Positions 34,590 through 46,090 of a stretch of DNA of 64,000 bases are shown here, piece after piece. A model generated the notes under the pieces. That model was given only the letters and a program-made list of their open reading frames with translations. It did not search any database and was not told where the DNA came from. Both the position numbers and the translations under genes were made by a program. Origin of the DNA: Tachinus rufipes. Its lineage: Eukaryota > Arthropoda > Insecta > Coleoptera > Staphylinidae. Position 1 is the first letter of the stretch; the number at the start of each line of letters is the position of its first letter. The stretch lies in NCBI GenBank assembly GCA_963932245.1, contig OZ010745.1, forward strand, positions 70,486,637 to 70,550,636, in the 5' to 3' direction.

Positions 34590-35192
34590 TCTGTATTTTT
34601 TGAAAAAACTTATGATAAAAAATAATTATTTCTTTGTCTTTCATAACTTCGCCAAAAAAAAGTTTAAAAAAAAATATGAATTAGTGTAATCAAAAGGAAA
34701 TTTCTCATAAATCGCGATCTTTATGTTCGTTCGTTTTTTTTTAATTCTTCTAAAAAAAGCCAAACAATTAATAAAATTACGAAAAATTTGAGGTAAATTG
34801 CTTAAAAGTAGCCCATTTTTAGCAATTATGTATTATATTTTACCCTAGGACAAGCTAATCTAATTTTTTTATTTTTGCAATAAAAAGTACTACGTTTCAA
34901 GAGTTATTATATTCAAATTTCAAGTCTCCAGGTGTAACAAAATTGAAGATATCAAATTTTTAATCAAATAGTATTTATCAGATTTATTTTCCGCAAAAGC
35001 GGGATTGTATTCTACAAAAAAATTCTTATAAGATACACTCCTTTGAATATGATTTTTGACTATTTTTTGCTTATTTACAGCACAAAAACTGAAAGGAAAC
35101 AAAATATTCCTAAAAAAATAAAATGACCGCTATTTACACAGTATTGCACCTAGAGATCTAAATAAGAATCGTTATATTTTGGTACCCCAATC
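34590..35192. repeat. Dispersed repeat, copy 2 (inverted orientation)
   Basis: Reverse-complement counterpart of 26258-26790, ending TTGGTACCCCAATCATG. The two copies lie 7.8 kb apart and could pair as an inverted duplication around the 4.2-kb transposon. Confidence 0.7.
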
Positions 35193-35279
35193 ATGAACAT
35201 AATCGGAGATGTGAATGTGGGGACGTTTGGGTCCAAACTATCGTGCAGTTACCCATATGTATGTCAAAAATATATAAAT

Positions 35280-35880
35280 CCAGCTTTAAAACATGTAAAA
35301 ATTTTAAAAGTCAACAAAGTATAACATATCAAAATATTGTTAAAAAGCATCAAAATTCATTCATAAAATTGTTGAAAATGTAATATTTTATTCAAAAAAT
35401 ATCAAAAATAGAAAAATCCAAATATGAAATATCAAAATGGCCATAAACTGTTAGTTAAAGTGTAAAATTTTATTTATAAAATATTAAAAAGAGTAAGTCA
35501 TAAAACGTCAAAAACAGCAGAAATTTTTCAAATGTCAAAAATTAAAAAAATCCGACTTGTTAGAAAGCAACAAAATTTGGCTATCACTTTTAAAAAGTGC
35601 AAAGTTTTATTTATACAAAGTCAAAAATAACTAAATGCGGTCATAAAATATTAAAAAGAGTTTAAAACTTAGGAAACAACATTTTTTTTATTCATAAAAT
35701 TTCAAAAATAGCAAAATCTGACTACAAAATATCAAAATATTATCAGAAAGCATCTAAATTGAACCACAAATTGCCTTTTTTTATAAAATTACAAAAATAA
35801 CAATATCCGGTCTTAAAACCTAAATTGTTTAGAACTGTAAACATTTTTAACAAATTTCAAAAACTGCAAAATCAGTCTAT
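35280..35880. repeat. A-rich degenerate repeat field
   Basis: Same vocabulary as 20220-20520: AAAATATCAAAA, CAGAAAGCA, CATAAAA, AATAGCAAAATCYG. Periodicity is loose, at roughly 30-50 bp. Confidence 0.45.
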
Positions 35881-35908
35881 AAAATGAAGGGCTCGGAATA
35901 ACATAGAA

Positions 35909-36650
35909 AGCTGTCTTCAGAAATTTGACACAAAATGGTATAAGCCACTCTTTTTCAACATGTCAGAACACGTGCATCTTGGAAAAGATTATTGGATTAT
36001 ATCAGTACAAAATGAAAATCCTAATAAACCGTTTAATTCCGATGATAGTGTTAAAGACAAGGATTATGATGTGTTAAATAGTGAATTAGAAAACAGTAAT
36101 AATTCTTCAGTAAATTATGTAAGTAAACAAATCTAAGTGGCATATAGCGTTTTAAGCAAATTCGGCAATTTTTGCATGTTTTCTGTGTACAAATAAAATT
36201 ATAAATTATTTATTATTACAAATTTAATAGTAATACTTAATAGACAACTTTATGAAATTTTAGTTTTAAAACATTCCATCGTTATTATATCTTCTTAACA
36301 TTTTCTACTCAGTGTGGCTTATACTTCTAATCCAAAAAATGTAAGCATACTTTTATTTCAAATTAGTGGAGATGAGGATGTTCAAGTGGTACTGCGACAA
36401 AACATTTTAGTCATCAGAAAAATTAGTAAAAAAAACACGGAAAAGAAATAAGATAAAATTTGTAAGAGAAAGAAAAACGAGATATTGATATTGATACACG
36501 ACTAAAGCAAGAAAGTTAGTAGAAAGCAGAAAAATGTGATTGTAATAAAAAGTGTAGACAGCTATCAGGAAAAGAGGATATTCAATTTTTATTGGAATTT
36601 AGCAAATTATGATCCAAATCGCTTACATATTTTCTATAATCAAATTAATC
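35909..36650 (+). pseudogene. Relic of an unknown, probably transposon-derived, spliced gene
   Basis: Plus strand 35909-36118 is open: LQKFDTKWYKPLFF, then MSEHVHLGKDYWIISVQNEN and an acidic tail rich in D, E, S and N, ending at a good donor (TAT|GTAAGT, 36119). After an acceptor near 36367 broken frames follow. One has EKCDCNKKCRQLSGKEDIQF, matching a C-D-C-x-K-K-C zinc-like signature seen at the start of several large families of repetitive insect proteins. A stop follows soon (near 36612). I cannot name the family. The remains look like a decayed mobile-element gene. Confidence 0.4.
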
Positions 36651-37053
36651 AACTGAATACGCTTGATGACTACCGCTGAGTCATCGTTTGCTGGCAGCGC
36701 TTGTCATTTTACTCATCATACATTTAGGTTTGCTTGCTTGTCGACAAATCAACTTAGCAGTTAATGGGCGCATATAAATTTACATATAAATAAATATATG
36801 GGATTACAACGTACAACACTTAGATGAAGGAATGAATAAATATAAAAAATGATAAAAATAATCAAACCTAAAAACATTGTGTGGGATTAAATGACATTAC
36901 ATATTGAAAATATATTACATCTTGTTAAGTAGCGGCTTCATATACTAATTAAATCATTTTTTTAAATTCAAAACACATAAAGGTTGGTTGGTTTGAGACT
37001 GTATAAAAATCAAAGAGAACAAATCTATTTTAAGTCTATGTGGTGCAACAAAA

Positions 37054-37055
<2 letters not shown>

Positions 37056-37115
<60 letters not shown>
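37056..37115. repeat. (AT)n microsatellite
   Basis: About 30 uninterrupted AT dinucleotides. They create a spurious isoleucine-tyrosine open frame. Confidence 0.95.
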
Positions 37116-37118
<3 letters not shown>

Positions 37119-37319
37119 TTTAAACAAGTCACAGAAAACATAATAACAAACTTTGTAAATTTGCAGACTAACCCAATAGAATGTTTGTGAAATGTTTTCA
37201 ACAAATGTTTTAAAGTTGCGAATGTAAAAAAAAAAGACGTGTCATTACCTAAAATCCTATAGATCAGTTGGAAAATAAGTACACCTCTACAATAGAACTT
37301 AATAAAAAAAACTTATCAG

Positions 37320-37665
37320 CTTTATTACTATATATAACTTCGATGCACCACAACTTCTTCACAAATTTGAAAAATTCAGTGGTGAAGGTACAAGTACTGC
37401 AAACGATTTTAAAGATAACGTTAAATAATTGGATGTTTCAGATGCAAAAAATAATTAACATTATTATTTTTATGTATTAATTTTCACGAAAAACGGTGTA
37501 AGCCTAGAAGTTAATTTAATTTTGTTTTACTATATATACTTCCAGTGCACCACAACTTCTTCACAAATTTGAAAGAATTCACTGAGAAAGGAACAGGTAC
37601 TACAAACGATTTTAAAGATAACGTTGAACAATTAGATGTTTCAGATGCAGAAATTTATTAACATT
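37320..37665 (+). repeat. 202-bp tandem duplication, the second copy split by Copia
   Basis: Copy A (about 37320-37521) and copy B (about 37522-37665, resuming at 42237) share CACCACAACTTCTTCACAAA, AACGATTTTAAAGATAACGT, GATGTTTCAGATGCA and, beyond the Copia insertion, ACGGTGTAAGCCT. The offset between copies is 202 bp. Both copies allow a short frame containing NDFKDNV.QLDVSDA, so the unit may come from an old coding sequence, but I do not recognise it. Confidence 0.75.
37661..37665. repeat. Target-site duplication of Copia (left)
   Basis: ACATT here equals ACATT at 42237-42241 directly after the 3' LTR, the 5-bp duplication expected for Copia integration. Confidence 0.9.
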
Positions 37666-37934
37666 TGTTGTGAAAACGTAGTTTCAAGTTTTGCGCGGTT
37701 ATGAATGCGAGGTGACCCGAGCGTGCGGGCTCGCGGTCGGTCGTGCAGTGGGCATGAACAACGTAAAATGATATGTATGTGTATGTAGTAGTGTAAGCAG
37801 TAGTCTGTAAGCAAGCTGTAACGTGAACACACGAACTTATAAACCTGACTGAATATATTCTATTTTATACTTGTTTTGTTGTTTAGTTAATTGCAACTAT
37901 TGATACTTGTTTTGTTGGCTGTGTATTAGCAACA
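37666..37934 (+). repeat. Copia 5' LTR
   Basis: Begins TGTTGTGAAAACG and ends TTAGCAACA (TG...CA). 269 bp. It differs from the 3' LTR at three sites (TTTTGCGCGG versus TTTCGCGCGG, CTATTGATAC versus CTATTCATAC, GTGTATTAGC versus GTGTCTTAGC). An ACTTATAAAC word near 37828 may serve as TATA box. Confidence 0.95.
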
Positions 37935-37935
37935 G

Positions 37936-37952
37936 GTTATGGGCCCAGCACG
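37936..37952 (+). promoter_or_regulatory. Copia primer-binding site
   Basis: GGTTATGGGCCCAGCAC follows the 5' LTR directly. This is the type of primer site Drosophila copia uses, complementary to an internal part of initiator methionine tRNA. Confidence 0.75.
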
Positions 37953-38087
37953 CTTCCACTGCGTCACAAAACTGTATCAAAGTGCTGTGAAACGAAAGTG
38001 AAAAACACGTGTTGTCGGACATCTTGGACAGTAGAGTAGTTATCGTTTATTTTTGATTTTCGTGAGTGTTTCGGGAATAAAATCAAC

Positions 38088-40792
38088 ATGTCGGATAAAA
38101 CAGACATGCCACATTTTGAAAGGCTGAAGGGCTCAAATTGGCCGTTGTGGAAACAATGCATGCTGCAATATTTCAAGGTGAATGCCTTGCTGAAATATGC
38201 ACAGGGTAATGTTTTACGGCCGGAGAGCAATGGCAGCAATGAAGCACAGATCGAAGCATGGGAAAAATGCGATGGAAGGGCTACTTTGGCAATACTGTCG
38301 GCGATCGATAACAATCAGCAAACATTCGTGGCAGCTTGCGAGACCGCAGGTGAAATGTGGAAAAAGCTACTATCGGTGTACGAACGTTCCGATGGAATGG
38401 AGGCAAATCGCGAATACCACGCTTATCGTTACATAAGCGGGTCAATGGCTATACACATTGCTCAAATCGAATCGTTGGTTGCAAAATGCAAACGCAGCGG
38501 TGACATTAAGTCATCTGAGGACATCATGGTGAAGCTAATGGATAATTTACCAAGAGAATTCTCCACAGTGCATGTGGCATTCCATCTGGCTAGTGACGAT
38601 AAAAGGACGCCAGATGAACTAAAGAAAATCATACTTGCCGAAGAGGCTCGTGTGAATCCAGAAATGACGGCCGAAGCAATGTTCGTCAAAAAGTCAACAT
38701 TTCACCAGCCAACAAAGTCCGTGTCGCAAAAACCAAGGAACGCCTCATCAAAGAAAAGGGCAAAATGCTATGGGTGCGGGGAACAAGGAGACTTCAGACG
38801 AGATTGCCCGAAGCGGAGCAAACAACAAGACAGTGGCAGCACCAGCACCAGCACCAACATGGGGAACATATGCTTCAGCGCGGCGGAGGCAGCGATGGTC
38901 AGTGAACGCGATGACAAAGTGTTGTGTGACAGTGGGGCAAGTTGCCACATGTTTAATGAAAAGAAGTGGTTTGTTGATCTGAATGAAGGCATTGAAAAAC
39001 TAAAATTGGCGGGTAAATATGAACTAGAAGCAGCTGGTCGGGGTTTGGTAACCGCATTGGCAAAAGTTGGAAATAGATGGAAGCAGGTCGACTTCAAAAA
39101 TGCTATGTACATTCCAACTTTGCGGAAAAATCTGATCAGAACTGGATTATGCCAAAATGTAGGCGCTGAAATATTAATGGCTGGTGAGGGGGTCAAATTC
39201 AACCTAAATGGACAAACCCATCTTGAAGGCATACTCACGACAAGCAACTTGTACGAGATGCAACTAAAGCCGTTGGAATATGAAGCGGCAAATTCGGTAG
39301 AAGAAGAACTCATGAGATGGCATCGGAAACTCGGCCATCCGAGTTTGGACCGAATGCGTCAAATGGCTGATACTGGTCAAATTAATATTAGAATTAATGC
39401 TAATGCCAAACTGTTTTGTGAAGCGTGTGTATTCGCGAAATCAACAAAGAAATCATTCAAAACCACACAACCACGAAACTATGCAGCAGGTGAATTTCTG
39501 CATTCAGACGTAAATGGACCGATGACACACAAAAGCCATGGAGGAAATCGATACTTCGTTAATTTTGTGTGTGACACCACCAATATGACCTTCGTGCACT
39601 TCATAAAGAACAAAGATGAAGTGTACGAAAAATTCAAACTAGTGGTAAATCTGATTGAGACTCAAACCGGAAATAAGGTCAAGGTATTAAGAAGCGACAA
39701 TGGCGGTGAGTACGTCAATCACCGGATGAAGACGTTTATGGCGGATCGAGGCATCAATCATCAAACTACAGCTCCCTACACTCCAGAACAAAACGGGATA
39801 TCCGAGCGTAAGAATCGTACGATAGTCGAATCAGCAGAAGCAATGTTGTTTGCAGGGGACTTGGAGGAAGGACTGTGGGCTGAGGCTGTATTGACAGCAA
39901 CGTATCTGGCCAACAGAACTCCATCGAAACGATCCGGAAAGAAATCTGCGTACGAGTTATGGTTTGGCCGGGCACCGCAGAGTGCTCATTTACGTACATT
40001 TGGATCAGTTGCATATGAACATATTCCAAAGGAGTTGCGAAAGAAATGGCAAAAGAAAGCGAATAAGCGAATAATGGTTTGGTACGATTCGAACGGTCCG
40101 AACTATCGATTGTTAGATCCAATAACAAGAAAGATCTCCATCAGTAAGCATGTTACTTTCAATGAAGAGACTGCAACAAAAGAAACTGATAATCATTGGC
40201 CAGCAATCGGTTTGAATGATTTGGACGTGGTGAACGAAGAAATTCCGCTAGAAAGAAACGAACCTGATGAACAACCAGAAAGAAACGAACCTGATGAACA
40301 ACCAGAAAGAAACGAACCTGAAGAAGAAGAAAAACGGTACGAGCTGCGCACCAGAGGCAAAATAAGAAGACCTGCCAGATACGAAGCTAATTCAGTCCAG
40401 GCAGACGAACCGACGTCACTCTCTGAAGCCTACAACGGATCTGAGTCAACAAACTGGCGGGGTGCTGTCACGGAAGAAATGAACTCTCAAGAGAAAAATA
40501 AAACATGGATTGAAGTTGATCAAGTGCCAACGAGTGCTAAAGTGGTGGACTCGAAATTTGTGCTTAAAAGGAAAGTGAACTGTGACGGAAAAATCGAGCG
40601 GTTTAAAGCGCGCCTGGTGGCTCGCGGTTTCTCACAACGTGAAGGGATCGATTATCACGAAACATTTGCACCGGTAGTAAGGTATGAAACAGTCAGAATG
40701 ATGTTAGCATTAACAGCTAGGGAAGACTGGGAACTTGCTCAGTTTGACATTAAGACTGCATTTCTATACGGCGAGCTGGAGGAAGAAATTAT
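38088..40792 (+). pseudogene. Copia gag-pol, first part: gag, protease, integrase, start of RT
   Basis: A 915-codon frame from ATG 38088. Gag carries a zinc knuckle CYGCGEQGDFRRDC from residue 227, in which the conserved histidine is aspartate. Protease active site LCDSGASCHM has its aspartate at residue 281. Integrase begins WHRKLGHPS...CEACVFAK (HHCC) and has the catalytic triad D474 (HSDVNG), D537 (RSDNGGEY) and E573 (ISERKN), the last two separated by 35 residues. A linker has RNEPDEQPE repeats (40252-40330). RT starts with FVLKRKVNCDGKIERFKARL and QFDIKTAFLYGELEEE. One base is missing from the run at about 40788-40792 (EEIYMRLP expected, EEIICVFL read), which ends this frame 15 codons later. 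Confidence 0.9.
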
Positions 40793-41983
40793 ATGCGTCT
40801 TCCTGAAGAAGTCGCACACAAGCTCGGCCGTATAGTACTACTCAAGAAATCATTGTATGGTCTGAAACAATCTCCACGTCAATGGAACAAATGTTTTGTC
40901 ACGTTTCTGAAGCAGTACAACTTCATTGAAAGCAAAGCAGACCCGTGCATGTACACAGGAAACGTGGATGGCCACATGATCGTGTTGTTGCTCTATGTTG
41001 ATGACGGGCTGTTTCTGTCACCCAGCGGAGCTGCGATTGAGATCGTCATGAAAAATCTGAAAGACAGTTTTGAAGTTGTGGTCGGAGCTGGGCAGGTATT
41101 TGTGGGTTTGCAAATATATAGAAACCGCGCAAAGAAACAACTAATACTTACTCAAACCAATTACCTAAGGCGAGTGGCTGAAAGATTTAAAATGGAGGAC
41201 GCGAAGTCAGTATCGGTTCCGGCAGATCCACACACAAAGCTGTGCACCATCGGTGAAGCCGTTGGTCACACGGTACCCTACCGTGAAGCGGTTGGATCAC
41301 TGATGTTTGCGGCATGCGTGACTCGTCCTGACATTATGTACGCAGTAGCTGTCGTCAGTCGTTATGCTGAGAAACCACTGCAAGAACATTGGATGGCGGT
41401 CAAAAAGATCATACGATACATCAAAGACACGTCAAGTTACGGGATGATGTACGGCGGCAATGAAACATCTGAAACGATGAAGGCATATTCGGATAGCGAT
41501 TACACGGGCGATCCTGATACACGAAAATCCACCAGCGGCTATGTGCTTATCTTCAACGGTGGACCAGTGGCGTGGACATCGCAACGACAACGAATTGTGG
41601 CCCTCTCGACAACCGAAGTCGAATACATTGCAGCTAGTGACTGCACCAGAGAAATCATATGGATTCGACGTATTCTGGCTGCAGTGGGGTTCGACGAGCC
41701 GGTTGCAACAAGGCTCCATGTGGACAACCAGAGCGCGATCAAGCTCATAAAGAATCCCGAGTTCCACAAGCGCACCAAACACATCGAAGTGCGCTTCCAT
41801 TTCATCAGAGAAAAATATGAAGATGGACACCTAGACATCATCTACGTACCATCAAATCAGCAGCTGGCTGATATACTCACAAAGGCACTACCAAAGAAAA
41901 GCTTTCATCAACTCCGAGACGGACTGCAAATCATCGACACATCCGTGAAACATGGAACTGGTGAGAGTGTTGTGAAAACGTAG
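40793..41983 (+). pseudogene. Copia pol, second part: RT core and RNase H
   Basis: The +1-shifted frame resumes pol: MRLPEEVAHKLGRIVLLKKS, LYGLKQSPRQW and the catalytic box LYVDDGLFLS (aspartates at 41000-41005). Then comes the RNase H domain with AYSDSDYTGDPDTRKSTSGY, VALSTTEVEYIAASDCTREI and HVDNQSAIKLIKN, ending just inside the 3' LTR at VVKT. All catalytic residues expected for Copia RT and RNase H are present. Only the frameshift separates it from the upstream frame. Confidence 0.9.
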
Positions 41984-42236
41984 TTTCAAGTTTCGCGCGG
42001 TTATGAATGCGAGGTGACCCGAGCGTGCGGGCTCGCGGTCGGTCGTGCAGTGGGCATGAACAACGTAAAATGATATGTATGTGTATGTAGTAGTGTAAGC
42101 AGTAGTCTGTAAGCAAGCTGTAACGTGAACACACGAACTTATAAACCTGACTGAATATATTCTATTTTATACTTGTTTTGTTGTTTAGTTAATTGCAACT
42201 ATTCATACTTGTTTTGTTGGCTGTGTCTTAGCAACA
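41968..42236 (+). repeat. Copia 3' LTR
   Basis: 269 bp, TGTTGTGAAAACG to CTTAGCAACA. The purine-rich GGTGAGAG just before it is the likely polypurine tract. The pol stop codon lies within its first bases. Confidence 0.95.
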
Positions 42237-42499
42237 ACATTATTATTTTATAGATTAATTTTCAAGAAACACGGTGTAAGCCTGGAATTTAATTGAATTT
42301 TATAATAAAAAGGTTGATGCCACATTTTTAAAAATAGAATTGCCCATAACAAAAATATACAATTTTCTAGATTTACGAATATTTAAAAAAAGAATAATAA
42401 TTTATTTTAAAAATTGCACATTTAAAGCAATAAAAAAAAACTTTAAATGCGATTATCTTGGAAACATTTTTTGTTGCGTATAGCTTTGTTATTCCGAGT

Positions 42500-42725
42500 T
42501 TTTTAAATACCAAAATAATAATAGAAAGCACCTAAACTTAGCCATAAACTTTTAACTCAATAAAAGTAAAAAATAGCAGCATCCAGTCTAAAAACATCAA
42601 AACATTGTCAGAAAAAAAATGGAACTGTTAGTGCTTTCTATTCATAAAAAGTCAAAAATAGCTAAATCTGGTTAAAATATTTTAAGATAAAAATCTGGCC
42701 AAAAACAGTTTAACATTGCAACAAA
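42500..42725. repeat. A-rich degenerate repeats
   Basis: Short reappearance of the AGAAAGCACCTAAA, CATAAA, AATAGCAGCATCCAGTC vocabulary also seen at 20.2 and 35.3 kb. Confidence 0.35.
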
Positions 42726-42859
42726 ATATGTTGTTGATGTTTTTAATTGTATTGAGTTTAAAAAAACTTGTTTTGTCAGGTCCGGATAAAGCATATTTTT
42801 AAAACGTTGTACTTGTTTGTACACTTTCCGAGCTACTTTTTGTACTTTTTAATATATAT

Positions 42860-43242
42860 ATTAAGCAGAAAATATTAAACAGTTATATATTAAACCTATA
42901 CACATGTTTGGTAATCGTAATGGTAAACCAACTACAGACAAGTTTGTAACCAATTTGATATTCCAAAAAAATATTGATTCTATTATCGCAAATCAGTTAA
43001 AATGGATGTGCAAGCAAACAATAGCCAATAAACAGTATGGTTTTCTTAAAGGCCAATCTACTTTAACCAATTTGATTTCCTACCAGCTAATAATATTAAA
43101 ATTGTTTGAAAACAAACTACAAACCGATGCTGTTTATAGAGATTTTACAAAAGCGTATTTTTTAAATTTCATTTTACATTCGTTTAATATAAATACTAAA
43201 TTGACAATGTTTGATGCCATGTATTTTAGTATGTTAACGTAA
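42860..43242 (+). pseudogene. Jockey-like reverse transcriptase relic (finger region)
   Basis: The frame 42904-43242 contains IFQKNIDSIIANQLKW-like text (read as LIFQKNIDSIIANQLKWM), then KQYGFLKGQSTLTNLISY and LQTDAVYRDFTKAYF. These correspond to the 'K..E..I..QL', 'QYGF..G.ST..NL' and motif A 'D..KAF' segments of Jockey-type elements. It ends abruptly after motif A. Confidence 0.6.
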
Positions 43243-43249
43243 AATCTAA

Positions 43250-45470
43250 GGTTTTTAGCGGCATATTTACATAACCATTTTGTAATGCAGTCCATAAAAA
43301 TTTGAGTATAAAAATATTATGTTTAATTGTGCTGCATAATTCGCACACCATTGATGTTTTGCCATTTTGTAATATAAAACATAGTGTTGAATTATAAAAA
43401 CATAAAAAAAACTTAAATTGTGTTCTCGCGCTCTCTAGAAAAAAGAAACCTTTGCAAAATAGTCAAACCAAAATAGTTTGCAAACATTGCATTTACCAGA
43501 ATAGATCTTCAAAAAAACCTTTATTTTCTAGACCACAACTGCAAATTCTAGTCCGTAAAGTGACTGTTGACAAATAAATTAAACATTGACTTAAAAATCG
43601 CATTTAAGCTGCCATAAAAAGAATAAAACAACGATTAAAAGTATACCAAATAATAATTATATAAAAGCACCTTTTGAAAAACCTTTTATATAGAATGATT
43701 TATTTACAAATTTAGTTTGAAAAAGTTGAAATTTAGTTTACTTATATTTCAACTTGTTATAAAGAGAATAATGGACTGTTTCTGATAGACAAGTAGATCA
43801 GTAATGTTTAATCAAACTCAAACTTATAATATTTAATTAAACTATTTTTTCAGAGTTTCACTTATCTCTACTCTAAATCTTTCTGCATAAAATATGTTAA
43901 TATGTACTTTTTAGTTTTCCTAGGCATATGATTATTATGAACTAATTCGATTTCAGCTGTTTAGTAATAGAAATCCTCTTTTACATTCTTATAAATATGC
44001 ATTTTTAACTTAATAATATAATAATTATAAATATTTTCTTTTAATAACATGTTTATTTATAAATATCAAATAAACATATATGTAATAACACAGAGTATCA
44101 ATTAAAAATAAAAGCGGAATACTTTAATTATAATAATTTATTTTTTTAATTGTTTATTGAATAATCAAATTTGTGTGTTCTAAAAATGTTTTGTGATGTC
44201 CGGTTTTTTTTAATAAATTTTATGTAGTATGAAATTGCTCAATTTTTTAGTTTGAATCATTGTTATATTATTTTACATATTGTTATTTCCTATACAATTA
44301 CTCATCAAGTCGCAATAAATTAAATCAGGAACTAAACAAATTCCGAATATAAAACAAGGCCAAGTGTTGGATTTATTGTTATAAATAATGTATTGTGCGT
44401 ATCGATATATTTTATGTAAAAATCTATTAATAATAATGGAGTCGTAAATTGTGTAAAACACAACACCGAATTGCACTTAATTGGTTATAATCTATCACGC
44501 TAACTGTTTAGGTAGTTATTATACTACCGATTTTATTGTTGGAACCAATTAGTGTTTCATTTCCAGTCCAGTGCTTACCTACTTTGCACCCAAGCAACCT
44601 TAAATTATATTAATTTGTAAATAATTGTTGAAATGTAATTATTAGCAATGACCTGAATTGTAATCCTTGAATATGGTTCGCGCATTATTTTTAAAGACGT
44701 GCTCACTGCTAATACACCCACATTATGTACAAATGAAGCGCCATTTTCCGGTTTGGAAGTCCAATTTGCATAACCAGATTCTTATTTTATTAATACATCT
44801 TTGCGATAATATTTCCTTGTATTTTATATATTTATTCCAAATCATTATTAAGAGTAAAGTATGCTGCAATTATTAATCAAATATAATTTTTGTGTTGCGG
44901 TTTTTCCACGAGGTTTTTTTTGTTTGTTAACCTTCCAAAACAATAGGATATAAAAAAATCCAGGGACTAATTATACATTCAGAGCAAGCATGCGATTTTA
45001 TATAATTCAAAATAAATACGTGAACAGAATTGACCAAAATGATGTAACTTACTTATCTTGATCAAATATTTTAATTTTGTCTACTACAAATCAGTGAAAT
45101 TTCAGTAATATAGAATTACATTAGTAGATTTTGGCTATAATAATTTTGAGAATTCAAAAAATAAATTATTAAATACTAGTTTAAGTGATTGTTTAGTTTT
45201 ATGTGTAAATATACAGTAAATTGGTTTTAGACCAAGCAAGACAGTATTCACATCGCGCATGCTGTGCATTGCTTCTATCAAGAGGTACGAACGGTATGAT
45301 TAAGTAGGCAAAACTATTGTCTAATTTCAATATTTCTTATACTATTGATAGGTTTGTAGTTTTACGTAATTGTACAGTTTCATTCATAGTTTGCTAAATC
45401 AGACTTGAAGAATCTTTTTATTTTCGTTTTTTGTCATTGAAACTAGAAATTTTATTATTTATCCGCACAA
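43250..45470. other. AT-rich DNA without recognised gene
   Basis: No coding motif or clear repeat. The small frames at 44273-44476 and 44667-44876 have no recognisable similarity. Confidence 0.45.
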
Positions 45471-45479
45471 ACGACTCAA

Positions 45480-46090
45480 AAAATTGACCCAAAGTGTTAA
45501 ACATTTGTCAAAGCATATTTTAGGTTTAAAGTGAACGGACAGCTAAAAGACCTAGTTACGCCATTAAAAGGAGTCTTCAACAGAAAAACTTATATAGACC
45601 TTCACAAGCGTTTTAAAAACGTCTAAAAGTGTCAAACAAATGTGTAGCAAACGCTGTTAAACAATATTTAAAATGTCAAACAAAAGAGTCAAAATAAAAA
45701 TCTACATATATTTAAACTGTTTACAAGTGCCAAACTGATGTAAAAAGTATCAAACAAATATCTAAAAGTGATAAAATAATATCATAATATTCAAGTTCAA
45801 ACAAGTAAGTGTCAAACAAAAATGAAATGTTAAAAAAGGTTAAGCAAATTGAAAAAAAAATTGTCCAACAGTAAATACTAAATGCATAAAAATCTAAAAA
45901 ACAAAAATAAATTATTTAACAAAATTGCACAAATGTTTAAAAAATGTCAAACAATGTCTTTATAAAAACGTCAATTTTGAATACCTTCAATTAAATCCAA
46001 AAGTGATTAAAGTAGATACATTTAAAGTGACAAAGTGTAAACAAAATGTCTAAAAGTGTCAAACAAATATCCAAAAGTATTGAACAGTTT
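45480..46090. repeat. Degenerate tandem repeat, AAAAGTGTCAAACAAATGT-like
   Basis: Variants of (AAA)AGTGTCAAACAAATGTCT recur through the segment, for example near 45625, 45670, 45730, 45810, 45950 and 46045, with spacing of about 20-50 bp. It is an old, diverged short-unit array. Confidence 0.5.

Larger units (their letters stand above)
37666..42236 (+). mobile_element. Copia-superfamily LTR retrotransposon, near-complete (4571 bp)
   Basis: Two 269-bp LTRs, a tRNA-type primer site, one gag-pol frame with a single frameshift, and a 5-bp ACATT duplication. The LTRs differ at three positions as read by eye, so insertion was recent on an evolutionary scale. It sits in the second copy of a 202-bp tandem duplication. 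It is inactivated by the frameshift near 40790 and probably weakened by an altered zinc knuckle. Confidence 0.95.

Noticed and set aside
36984..37190. 68-codon open frame with an isoleucine-tyrosine run
   Set aside because: It is created by the (AT)n microsatellite at 37056-37115 and has no other motif.
38962..39313. Minus-strand open frames across the Copia region (also 39766-40128 and 41432-41841)
   Set aside because: Shadows of the Copia gag-pol coding strand.
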